DNA of 64,000 nucleotides, taken from positions 15,480,733-15,544,732 of the forward strand of contig JAJKFL010000039.1 in assembly GCA_021186555.1 (NCBI GenBank), in the 5' to 3' direction. The stretch is from Reticulitermes speratus. Lineage: Eukaryota > Arthropoda > Insecta > Blattodea > Rhinotermitidae. The translations under genes were made by a program, and so were the position numbers. This document shows positions 55,413 through 64,000 of the stretch, piece after piece (position 1 is the first letter of the stretch; the number at the start of each line of letters is the position of its first letter). Below the pieces are notes generated by a model that was given only the letters and a program-made list of their open reading frames with translations, was not told the DNA's origin and searched no databases.

Positions 55413-55979
55413 TCAATTAGAAGTTGGACTGCTTGCTTCTGCATCACGATCTACTAGCTGCAGGGAGGCAAAGTAAAGTCGACTGATATATGATTTGGGG
55501 CGGGTAATAGTGAGTTTGACAAAGATGTGGACAGAATATAGTCTTATTCCGACAAATGTACACTTTACTTGTATATATAGCCAACTCTCTTGCCAGTTTT
55601 GTGCACAAATTAGATGAAGGTGATACAGTTGTTCGTTTAGCTTCTGTTTTTTAATATAAAGGTACTTCAATTCTTGATTTATTCTGTATTTAATGGCTGT
55701 TTTTAGTGTGTTCCGGCTTTGTCGGTTGTGTCCGTTCACTTTTATTGCAATATATTTCGGTGTGAGTTGTAGTTGTCGACATAATTTGTTGTGCCATATA
55801 GCTGCAATTGTTCTGTGTAATTTCTCTGTGATGTTCTTATACTGATAAACATCTTTCGCCTGTCTGGCTACGACAAACTTAATGTTATTTTCACCGTACA
55901 TTTTTATTGTATATAGTCTTATTCCGACAAATGTACACTTTAGTTTGCAGTATATTTCGGTGTGAGTTGTAGTGTACAT
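55413..55979 (-). pseudogene. Penelope-like element: N-terminal region of RT protein (candidate), rearranged
   Basis: A 188-residue minus frame includes MYGENNIKFVVARQAKDVY, KLHRTIAAIWHNKLCRQLQL, TPKYIAIKVNG, and RINQELKYLYIKKQKLNEQL followed by YHLHLICAQNWQESW. A helical basic region with a C..L.L.PKY.xIK motif, then a long helix ending in LNxQLYxxHL, is what I know from the N-terminal part of Penelope-like proteins ahead of the RT domain. No RT or GIY-YIG motif follows. The segment is bordered on both sides by a direct repeat encoding KCTFVGIRLY (about 55540-55580 and 55910-55945), and the outer residues come from rearrangement joints and not from the original protein. Assignment is tentative; a different unclassified element is possible. 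Confidence 0.4.
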
Positions 55980-56035
55980 TTGTCAGAATAAGACTACATA
56001 CAATAAACATGTACGGTGAAAATAACATAAAGTAT
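55880..56035. repeat. Inverted repeat: head-to-head 5' segments of the same element
   Basis: ATTTTCACCGTACATTTTTA...TATTCCGACAAATGTACAC on the left is mirrored by GTGTACATTTGTCAGAATAA...GTACGGTGAAAAT on the right, about 50-bp arms around a 35-base spacer. The right arm encodes on + the start MYGENNIKYVERT, a second, divergent version of the minus-strand start. The spacer repeats ATATTTCGGTGTGAGTTGTA, also present at 55747-55767 inside the coding segment. Confidence 0.85.
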
Positions 56036-56144
56036 GTGGAAAGAACACGTCGTGGCCTATTTAAACACTGTTACGCAAAAACTATGCGTAGGAAGGTCGA
56101 GTAAATCGTCCAAACCCTAAGGAAAACTAAATTTCTTTTAATGT

Positions 56145-56405
56145 TCTTAGTTTATTTAAAGACGCCTTCTACAACTCGGATTCTAGGCCTATAGCGTCGA
56201 ATGAAATGATTATTAATGGATAAATTCAAAAGGATCTCGAAAATGGTCGTGACATAATTCGAGGCTTTAACCGAAATTTGTCTTGAGTGACTTCGGAAAA
56301 CTAAGAAAACGTACATCAGGATAGCACGTGTCCGGGCTGAGACCCGAACCCGAATACTTGCAAGAGGAAGTAAGAGAGCTACCCAGTCGTCTTTGACTTG
56401 TGGTA
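56145..56405 (-). mobile_element. SINE family 4 copy, minus orientation
   Basis: Right end, minus strand: GACTGGGTAGCTCTCTTACT (A box) and TTCGGGTTCGGGTCTCAGCC (B box). Body GTTTTCTTAGTTTTCCGAAG, GTGACTCAAG-type sequence, and a 3' end with TCATTTCATTCGACGCTATA and AGGCGTCTTTAAATAAAC. This links the isolated TTATTTAACGACGCT fragments at 1191 and 51373, and GCGTCGAATGAAAT at 21978, to one family. Confidence 0.6.
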
Positions 56406-57340
56406 GGATAAGGTGGTATAAGGTTATTATGTAGACACTATAGGTTACGGTGTTGGTATATGTCAGATCATAGGTTATGAAGCAGGAAGAGTCACCTTAC
56501 GTCGGTCAACTTGAGCCGTTCTTTGAAAGTGAGAACAATATTTCACCAAACATCCAGACGATGGTGTGTTGTGTAGTAGAAAAATCCCAAACAAGAGAAA
56601 AATATGATATTTCGAAAGCAGAGGGAGGCAGATACACATATCTTATAAAAGCGACTCCGGTGAATAAAACAGAAATACAAGCATAACAACAGAACCTTTT
56701 GACTACAAAACATCTTGAATACCGAATCGACCAATAGGGAGACAGAGTTCTTTGCTATGTGTCCATCATGCTTTTACTGCACACACAGACACATACAAGT
56801 TGCAGAATTTACACTACGTTACACAAATATCGATTTCTATACATGATCCTATGTGCCATAACAAAACATCTATGAATACTGAACGTTATGTTCCATATTC
56901 TTTTCAACACCTCATTGCAATTCCTAGTTTCAGCAACCGGGCGCGCCGCTCTGGCAACCAGGTTGATGGCCTGTCCATCACCATACAATATTGACGTCGT
57001 CTACAAATTCACTGGGTAACAAAAGAAGCTTTTAGCTTCTACAACTATATTGAATACATTCCAGAGAAGCCACGTTGTGCATATGTCAGCTTGTCAGTGT
57101 AAGGAGCTCTGGTTGAACCGTAATATGCTTAAAACAGGACTTGGTGTTGACATCACACATCCTGTTCCGTCCGCATGACTTCCGAAGAGAAAACAGTCCA
57201 CCTACTTGTTGATAAGTGAGCATTGTGAAGGTCCTTACTTCGAAAAAGTGAAGTGTTCATCCCAATATAATGCAGATTTATTTCTAACAAACCAGGAGTA
57301 CTTCACAAATAGCTGTGTTATCGCGTACGTTCAGCACAGT
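56406..57340. other. No feature recognised
   Basis: Short frames only, at 56477-56686 and 56752-56994, with no motif. Confidence 0.45.
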
Positions 57341-57344
57341 AAAA

Positions 57345-57600
57345 TGTAAAGCTGTCCCTGTGCATGGCACAAAAGAAGTGGAGGCACAGCTCCGCTCATT
57401 CTTAATCTTGGCATTAGATAGTTGCGAGCCGTCATATTGACGCTCCGGCCGCTTTATTCCTATTGAAAGATTCCCCTGTGCCCATTGAATACGAGGCTGG
57501 GTGGACCTCAGAGTTGGTCTAGAGGCTGTGGAGAAAATCTCTTTTTACTGCTAGGAATCGAACCACGATTCCTCGATATAGGGGCTTAACCATTTGCGTT
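57345..57600 (-). mobile_element. SINE family 2 copy
   Basis: AATGTAAAGCTGTCCCTGTG, CACAGCTCCGCTCATTCTTA, TTGGCATTAGATAG, GCTCCGGCCGCTTTATTCC, GAGGCTGGGTGGACCTCAGA and a B box at AGGAATCGAACCACGATTCC, all in family 2 order. Diverged but nearly complete. Confidence 0.85.
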
Positions 57601-57639
57601 CTAGTGTTTATTTTACGTACCGCCAGGTTTAACATCCAA

Positions 57640-57830
57640 AAATTCCGCTTTATGATCCACAGAGTGCATTTATGTTTTGTGTTCATCTCAGAACAGCGAT
57701 TATTTCATTTTACAACATTAAGTTGTTGGTTTTTATAACTGAGACAGAGTGTGTTTACTGCGCGGAACAAGTTGATTCTTTGTATATAATTCAGGTTACT
57801 CGTAGTTTAAAGGGTTAGAGAACGCTTCCT
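57640..57830 (+). repeat. Uninterrupted copy of the repeat at 33040-33740
   Basis: CTCAGAACAGCGATTATTTC, ACAACATTAAGT and then GAGTGTGTTTACTGCGCGGA and AAGGGTTAGAGAACGC lie next to each other here but are separated by about 500 bases at 33 kb. This is a paralogous empty site for the element at 33127-33605. Confidence 0.65.
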
Positions 57831-58760
57831 GATTGTCGATCACGTACCTCATTGTTATCCAGTGTCCGGACAGGTACCCCGCTCTAGTTCCGTTACTAAG
57901 TCGACCGGCTGGGGGCGGGGAGGCCTAATCACACACACACACACGAAGATGGAAATATCTATGTGTTAAACTTAGAATAATTGTTCTCTAACCCTTTCGA
58001 TGCCACGCACGGATATATGTTAGAAATACTGCCCATTGTAGTTTGGATACATTGGCGTTTGAAAGTATCAGGAAAAGAAAAGTGATCCGTACGGGTTTTC
58101 AGCAGCAGAATTTATACGTTACCATGGAAACAGGACTATACAGAAGAAGAGTACATATTTTAAATAGCGTGAAACAGCATGGAAGGGGTTAATAATTAAT
58201 CTTATATGTCGAGGCACAACGCTGTGCCCGGGTTTTCTCAGAAGCGTGTCCGTTGTGTTTCGACTGCCATGCTTGTTGTTTGTAAGTTGCTCAGGATGTG
58301 TTCGCCAAAGCGAAGAGCCCCTGCTAAGTGGAATAAGACATGCCCGCACTGCAGCCCCCAGGGCCGTAAGAAGCAGAGTCTCGTAACACAGCGCCGCGGG
58401 TCACACCTCACTAGAGAGTAACAACGGTTTAAGTCTCCTTTAAGACCAATACAACTTCGTGATGATCAGAATTCGACTTATTCAGCTCACATTCACAGCA
58501 CAAGAAACTGTTGTATCCTGCACCAAATTTCTGAAGAGTAGACACAGGCATCTTACCACAGAAGAAAGGGTTCGATACTAGGATAGTTTACATGGGATAT
58601 GTGGCGAGCTAAAATTGGGACGGAATTACCTTTCAGGTTTATTTTCCAGTTAATCATTTCTCTACTACCTCGCTTCTCACCACAGCGGAGGAAATAGACA
58701 GCCCTAAAAACAATAGTTCTGATTTTTACTGTCTAAACAGAGTAAGTAACTAGATGATTA
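57831..58760. other. No gene; short CA tract
   Basis: (CA)n at 57930-57944; the frames at 58119-58421 overlap on opposite strands and show no motif. Confidence 0.45.
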
Positions 58761-58764
58761 AAAT

Positions 58765-58990
58765 AAGCCTGGGCGACCGTTGTTCGGTACCCGGTTCGTA
58801 GAGGGATATTTTTCTCCCCCTCCTTCCCCAAATTTACCGTGCAGACCGTCTCTTGGATCAACCAAGCCTCCTAACCGATAATTATCCGAGCTTCATTCCT
58901 CGGGATAAAGAGGCCAAAGCGTGAATCTGACCACTTACTTGTCATGTAGTGTCCAAATTGGGAAAGAGTTGAACTTTACCTCTATTTAAG
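58765..58990 (+). mobile_element. SINE family 2, diverged + copy
   Basis: GGTACCCGGTTCGTAGAGGG resembles a B box, followed by ATTTTTCTCCCCCTCCTTCC, TCGGGATAAAGAGGCCAAAG and CGTGAATCTGACCACTTACT, which match the body and tail of 44870-45135. Confidence 0.65.
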
Positions 58991-60820
58991 CATAAATTGT
59001 CGTGTAGAAGACAGACACAGGAATTTTATATAGGCCTATAATTATACCATGCAACTAACTGGGCCCAACTGTATCCGTTGAGCACATCGCTCCAGAGTTC
59101 TAAGCTACCTGGAAGATTGCACTTTCGTTAAAGTATTTCTCGTCTCAGGTGGAAGACCACAAGGCCACCAGGCAAAACTAATATTCATCTAACGAGCTGG
59201 ATATAACAGAAACGTTTCTGAACTGTAATCGGTAGGTACTTGGTTCTAGTCCCGGCCGGGACGCCGACTGTTCAGTCCCTTCAGGTAATGTCGGGACAGT
59301 ACCTTGACGCAGACTACGATCGCTTCCTCTCCAGTCCCGTTCACTTTACCAAACACAGTTATCCTTTTGTATAAATTGAAGCTAAATAACAGGTGTAGAT
59401 GACAGGCTGCAGTGTCATTAAATAATTAACGATCCATCCAAATTATTATCTGATAATAAATTCGACTTGTTGACAACAGTTTACAGACTTGTCTACATTT
59501 CGAAAAACTAGAGAAAGCTAAAAGGGCCACAACTGAAAAATCAAGAAAAAACGTTCTTTTGCAGTGTTAATATACACTCGATCATACACTGGTAGTTCGT
59601 GTAGCCTTCTGCTGCATCAGACCGAGACATAAACCATTCTTGATCGCCGCTGACTGTGAAACCTGTCCGAGTTGCCCACAACGACATCTCTCGGTAAAAC
59701 ATTTTTTGTTTCCTTTTATGTTGATCATAAAAATGAAAGCAACAATCCGCAAGGAAGATGATCGCAGGGGGCTTTGCACGTGACGTGGGAGAGAATGTGT
59801 CGCCCACACAAACATCTTCTCGTGTCGACATGTTGACCTGGAGCACAGTACTAAACTGGAACACGGATCGCAGGCGGAGCTTTCAAGCATACTGATTTCG
59901 TGACTCTGTGGCCAAACATACGAGTATACACTGAACTTAATACCTTCTTCTCCAGGCGTTTAATTAAATAAAACACAAAGTTCAGTTAAATAATATCCAA
60001 CAAATCATTCCAGAAAGAACTTAAAATGTCTACTTTTCTTCAAATAGGCCCGGTCCGTCAAATGTAGTATATCACAGAAAATAGATATCTAACAGAATTC
60101 CTCCAGTGGGTGAAATATACCAGAAGTTAGTTGAATGCTACTATAGGCATTAATTGTAACAACTAGCTGGTATACACATAAACTTTACACATTCACATTA
60201 AAGGATATGTTCATCACGAATCTCAACTTATCGATAATTTATATATTTATAGTTGACCATACGCAGATAATTGTTGTAATAAATAAGTTTAGAGTCTAAA
60301 CGTCTTCACACTCATGTGTTAAATTGTTTGTTGATGGCACACATACGCCGAAACATGTTACCATTTAAAGCTGCATGTGTTCACAGTCATGTTCATGTTG
60401 GTGGAAGCATAGAGTAGCTGAGCACATCGATATCGAACACTAGAGAGATGAGCATAAGTCAGGGGAAAATGTAACTGTCACTGCAGACAGTAGGCTAACT
60501 CAAGAGAAAATGATGTTGCGGTAGTTATGTAAGAGTTAAATAACATTTTTAAAAGGGAGCGTACTTGAATAAATCTATGGCGGCAGATATAAATTCCCAA
60601 ATTAGTATAATTTTATTGTAATGGTTTGGTTAAGAACATTTTTGAATTATTATAGGCCGAACATTGCACATTAGAAATAAATTCGAACTTCAGTTTGTGT
60701 GTATGAGCTAGGAGTTTGTGTTTTAGGCATAAGAGTGGTGCGAATGCTTGTACAAGTACACCATCCTCGCTCAGTTGAAGGTAGTGCATGACCGTTGGTC
60801 GTGCAAATTTCAATGCGATC
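58991..60820. other. Mostly unrecognised; tRNA-like relic and GAAACATG motif
   Basis: 59215-59340 begins TCGGTAGGTACTTGGTTCTAG with a B-box-like GGTTCTAGTCCCGG, perhaps a SINE relic. At 60335-60360 GATGGC..GCCGAAACATGT matches the 3' half of the hammerhead-like motifs, without a valid core. The overlapping 107- and 102-residue minus frames at 59541-59890 have no known motif. Confidence 0.35.
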
Positions 60821-60827
60821 GATAGAT

Positions 60828-61140
60828 CTGGACAAGTACGTACTTAGCGGGGTCAAATAGCTAGGCCTGGACAAGTAAGTACTTAGGTAAGTCAAATATC
60901 TAGACCTGGACAAGTAAGTACTTAGGTAGGTCAAATAGCTAGGCCTGGACAAATAAGTACTTAGGTAGGCCAAATATCTAGACCTGGACAAGTAAGTACT
61001 GAAGTAGGTCAAATATCTAGATCTGGACAAGTAAGCACTTAGGTAGGTCAAATATCTAGACCTGGACGAGTAGGTACTTAGGTATATCAAATGAGTGGTT
61101 GTGGAAGAGTATGCACTTGGCTACGTGAAATAGTTAGGCC
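60828..61140 (-). repeat. 39-bp minisatellite, 7 good copies plus 1 degenerate
   Basis: Units start at CTGG: 60828, 60867, 60906, 60945, 60984, 61023 and 61062; an eighth at about 61100 is strongly diverged. The period is 13 codons, so the minus strand stays open and encodes a Tyr/Leu/Ser-rich 13-residue repeat (RYLTYLSTYLSRS). The open frame (61090-60671) is a consequence of the period; there is no sign of a surrounding gene. Confidence 0.95.
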
Positions 61141-62025
61141 AAGTAGCTAGTCCTCAATAAAGCCCAACACGCAATTTATGAAATATAAACTTCTTCAAAA
61201 AGGCCCACAGTAAAGACAATTGGTACACGATACAAAGCACTAGTACATACAAGGTCTTCAAGTCTACAACGTCATGTAGTTCCTTGAAGATGGAGGTGAC
61301 GAGCAATTTAATTACGTTAGTAACGGCGTCATATCCCAAAAGACTGTAATCTCTATCAGCACCGCTGTGAGAACCTCAAGTCTCGCACCTACCACTTGAC
61401 TTGAAATGTTTATCGATAGATAGACAAAGTTAATTCCTTATTTTGCAGTGTGATGTTGAGTGCTGCGACTAAGTACAAGGGCTACAGGGTTATGTCTGTG
61501 TATGCAGTAAAGGCGTAACAAAGCTTATGGTGCACGTGACGTCACAAACAACGTTTAGAAAACATCTGTCGTCCACGTAGTAGAGCTTTCTACGCTTCGT
61601 GCCTAAGAAATGCTACTAGTTAGTACTGACAGATATCACTAGTTATAGCCAGCACAATGTGTGCCTTCCAGATTGAATATCCCAGACACACGGTGACGTC
61701 AGCCATCATAGCTGCATTGTCAGAAGGCTTACATGTTCATTAGCATCTCTCATTCATATAGTGCTGTGCTACTATACAGGAATAAGACAACCAGCAAAAT
61801 GCATACCAAACATTTGGGGAAAGAACTGCATAACACACTTCTTCCCAAGGAGCACCTCCAAATCATTTATTAGCGGGCAACACTTCTCGCTTAATAAAGA
61901 CCATTCAACTGAGTTGCTGACTGCCTACTTTCAGCTCATAAAATATACCTGTGCTTAATAGGAATGAGAAGTTGCACGCCTATTTTAAGTACACATGTTT
62001 TCCAGGAGTGCTTTTATTTATTCAC
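61141..62025. other. No feature recognised
   Basis: Featureless sequence with short chance frames. Confidence 0.45.
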
Positions 62026-62027
62026 TC

Positions 62028-62245
62028 AAAAGAAAGAGACCACTTGGAAGACCTAGAAATGTAGAGGAGAATAATATTAGACTGAAGTAGATCTTAAATG
62101 TATTTAGTGTTATGTTACAGACTAGATATATCAGGCTCAGTATAAGGTTTCGCAGACGAATCTTGAGAACATGGCAATGAATCTTCCGAAAATTTCTTTG
62201 TATGCTGAGCGACTGTCAGCTTCTCAGGACTCTGCGCCATAGACC
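62028..62245 (+). pseudogene. LINE 3' end (family A-like)
   Basis: RKRPLGRPRNV, EENNIRLK and SIRFRRRILRTW parallel [19 protein letters not shown]...[10 protein letters not shown], then GCAATGAATCTTCCG (MNLRVP-equivalent) and CTGAGCGACTGTCAGCTTCT (3' tail). Confidence 0.7.
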
Positions 62246-62439
62246 TATTACCTCTCCTGAATAACTCACTGCTCTTGCTGTTTCACTTTATTTCAGAAAT
62301 ACCACTACTAGAACTACACTTGAACACGTAATGGCTACGTAGACAGGCTTCACTACTACACAGAAACTACTTTCTTACGGTGATTCAACCCAGTGTGTTG
62401 TAATAATATATCGATTGCAGAGGTACATTTTATCATTTT

Positions 62440-62505
62440 ACCTTTTTATATACAGCCTGATAATGGCCAGTTAAATAGCCGAAACGTGTAGCCGGATTTC
62501 TATCT
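62440..62505 (+). ncRNA. Degenerate hammerhead-like motif
   Basis: CTGATAATGGC (core G8 replaced by A, as at 11833), loop, GCCGAAACGTGTAGCCGG. Stem I is only about two pairs. AT-rich TTTTATCATTTTACC upstream is as in the 11.7-kb copy. Confidence 0.35.
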
Positions 62506-63039
62506 GAATTCGCTTATAAATATAAGTTCTTTTCGACGAACATAGGCTATAGTTGGTTTATTGTTTAAAACTAATTTTCTTGTATTGGTTACATATGGTC
62601 ATAAAAATGTTGGAAACAAAAGTTGTAGATCGAAGTCAATTTATACGTGTTTTACAGTAGGCCCCTGCCCACAAATCATTTATACAAGACAGTGTTGAGG
62701 AAACTAATGAAGTTCGATTGAGCGTCAGGTATCGTAGGCCTAGGAGGCTCTGTTGGATGGATATAAATAATACTGAACTAATCGGACACTTCTGTTTTTA
62801 CAAACTCACCATACCAAATTTAATCGAAATCCACTCAGTAATTTCAGACAGGAAACACTAGCAGAGACAGGCACACCCTCGCTCTTGCGTTTTCACTTCA
62901 AAACCTTTGTGCAAAGCAAGCACAAAAATCAAAATTAATGTCCTCTTGCATTTGAACTAAGTCATTAACTAACTCTGGCAGCAGTACACGCAGGCTGGAC
63001 ACCGCCAACAGGCTACTAAACGCGACACAGCACACAGTG
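62506..63039. other. No feature recognised
   Basis: No coding or repeat signal noticed. Confidence 0.45.
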
Positions 63040-63390
63040 CTGAGCCTCTTCCATCCACCTTTACTCTCACAACGTATTTCCCCAAGATCCGTTATAATTC
63101 TGATCTATCATCTCCTTCCTGTTCGGTTTACCAAGTGGCCCTTTTCTATAAGGTTTCCCCATAGAAATTATTAATGCATTCCTCATCTTCTCAATCCTAG
63201 CCACACGCCCAACCGATTAAAATCCCCTTGATTTCACTATTAAAAAAATATTAGATGACCGGTAAGAATTATCAGGTTCTCCATTATGTAATACCCTAGA
63301 CTGATCCTTTTATCCTTCGATAAAAAGATTTTCCTGAGCACCTTGTAATCAAAGAGTTACAATATATGGCCTGCCTGAGAGCAGAATAAC
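63040..63390 (-). pseudogene. Decayed LINE C-terminal fragment (family A)
   Basis: The minus strand carries EKGPLGKPNRKEMIDQNYN, preceded by EDEECINNFYGE, corresponding to [25 protein letters not shown]. Numerous stops; the upstream part (63180-63390) aligns only roughly. Confidence 0.5.
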
Positions 63391-64000
63391 ACCTTTCATA
63401 AACATACATAACATGCACAATTACTGTTTTTTATACCTTAATGTTTAGTTTTTAGAAAAAAGATTGGATGATAACACTTTCTGAACTGAAGACTAGCAAA
63501 TTTTTTCCACTTTCTAAACCTCATTTCTATTTATTTTTGATCCCACTACCATAACTTCTTACGATCACTTGATTCCTTTTCCCTCTGAAACCCTGTCATA
63601 TCCAGAAGGTCATTATTGCTACTAACACACAGCAAGAGGCCTCTGGAATGCTGCTTAGTCATGGTAGGTATCCCGGGGTTAGCTTTTCTCTGCTTCATTA
63701 GCTATTAACACATCACTTCCTGTATGATGCCTGTAACTGGCTATGTAACAAGGAATGACCACATAAAACGTTCAAGGTGTAGGAGAATCTGATGGGCCCA
63801 ACAGCTAATTAGAATCTATCTGCACTCACACTTTCTGTGTTTGTGATGTTCAGTGTAAAGTGATTTGCGTATTTAGTGTCCTTTCTAATTCCTTCAAAAT
63901 ATTTATAAACCAAACACTTGGAAAAATTTTATATTAGCCCATTATTTTCCATGAGTGTGATGTGAATGATCCTAATATGCTGAATGTATATGTACTGGCT
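63391..64000. other. No feature recognised
   Basis: The window ends without a recognised element on the right. Confidence 0.45.

Overview
The window reads as repeat-rich, non-coding eukaryotic DNA from an arthropod. I find no host protein-coding gene, rRNA or functional tRNA gene. The longest open frames are fragments of transposable elements or chance frames, and nearly every recognisable coding stretch carries stops or frameshifts. The mix of tRNA-derived SINEs, LINE 3' ends with simple-repeat tails, a mariner, Tc1/mariner-type MITEs, a BEL/Pao-type LTR element and Penelope-like pieces suggests an insect. The LINE C-terminal motifs (CETW, [12 protein letters not shown], [10 protein letters not shown]) and the SINE body remind me of cockroach and termite (Blattodea) genomes. 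That assignment is recollection, not a search result.

Left end (1-1169): the 5' end of a BEL/Pao-like LTR retrotransposon on the minus strand. It shows an LTR with TATA box and polyadenylation signal, a primer-binding site matching the 3' end of tRNA-Phe, a leader, and the first ~100 codons of gag running off the window. From 1.2 to 11 kb come SINE insertions, one with a clean 13-bp target-site duplication, and decayed minus-strand LINE 3' ends. From 11.0 to 11.9 kb is an inverted-repeat element with a hammerhead-ribozyme-like motif and a second degenerate one ~370 bp downstream. From 12.16 to 13.19 kb is a 29-copy, 35-bp minisatellite with two linked variant types in an approximate nine-unit higher-order pattern.

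From 16 to 20.2 kb is a dense nest: SINE within SINE, a 397-bp MITE holding the end of a mariner-like transposase, and a 951-bp mariner with perfect 27-bp inverted repeats and an internal deletion. From 21 to 31.7 kb are more SINEs and LINE ends, a small MITE at 26.7 kb, a G-rich quadruplex candidate at 27.46 kb and the best preserved LINE (RT domain through C-terminus, 29.0-30.3 kb). From 33 to 40.7 kb are a nested insertion with an apparent unfilled relative at 57.6 kb, an almost perfect 172-bp palindrome, a second copy of the same LINE, a 264-bp foldback with a hammerhead-like core, and a 22-base G run. From 45.3 to 47 kb is a head-on pair of one LINE family. From 52.8 to 53.1 kb is an 80-bp tandem repeat whose last copy is peppered with small deletions. 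At 55.4-56.05 kb is a scrambled element with a Penelope-like coding segment, and at 60.8-61.1 kb a 39-bp (13-codon) minisatellite.

The parts do not form an operon or pathway. They form a parasite community: LINEs presumably supply the machinery that moved the SINEs (flanking duplications and a 5'-truncated copy show target-primed insertion). The hammerhead-bearing inverted repeats plus the Penelope-like segment suggest a self-cleaving retroelement family of the Penelope or retrozyme kind, which I consider the most interesting content.
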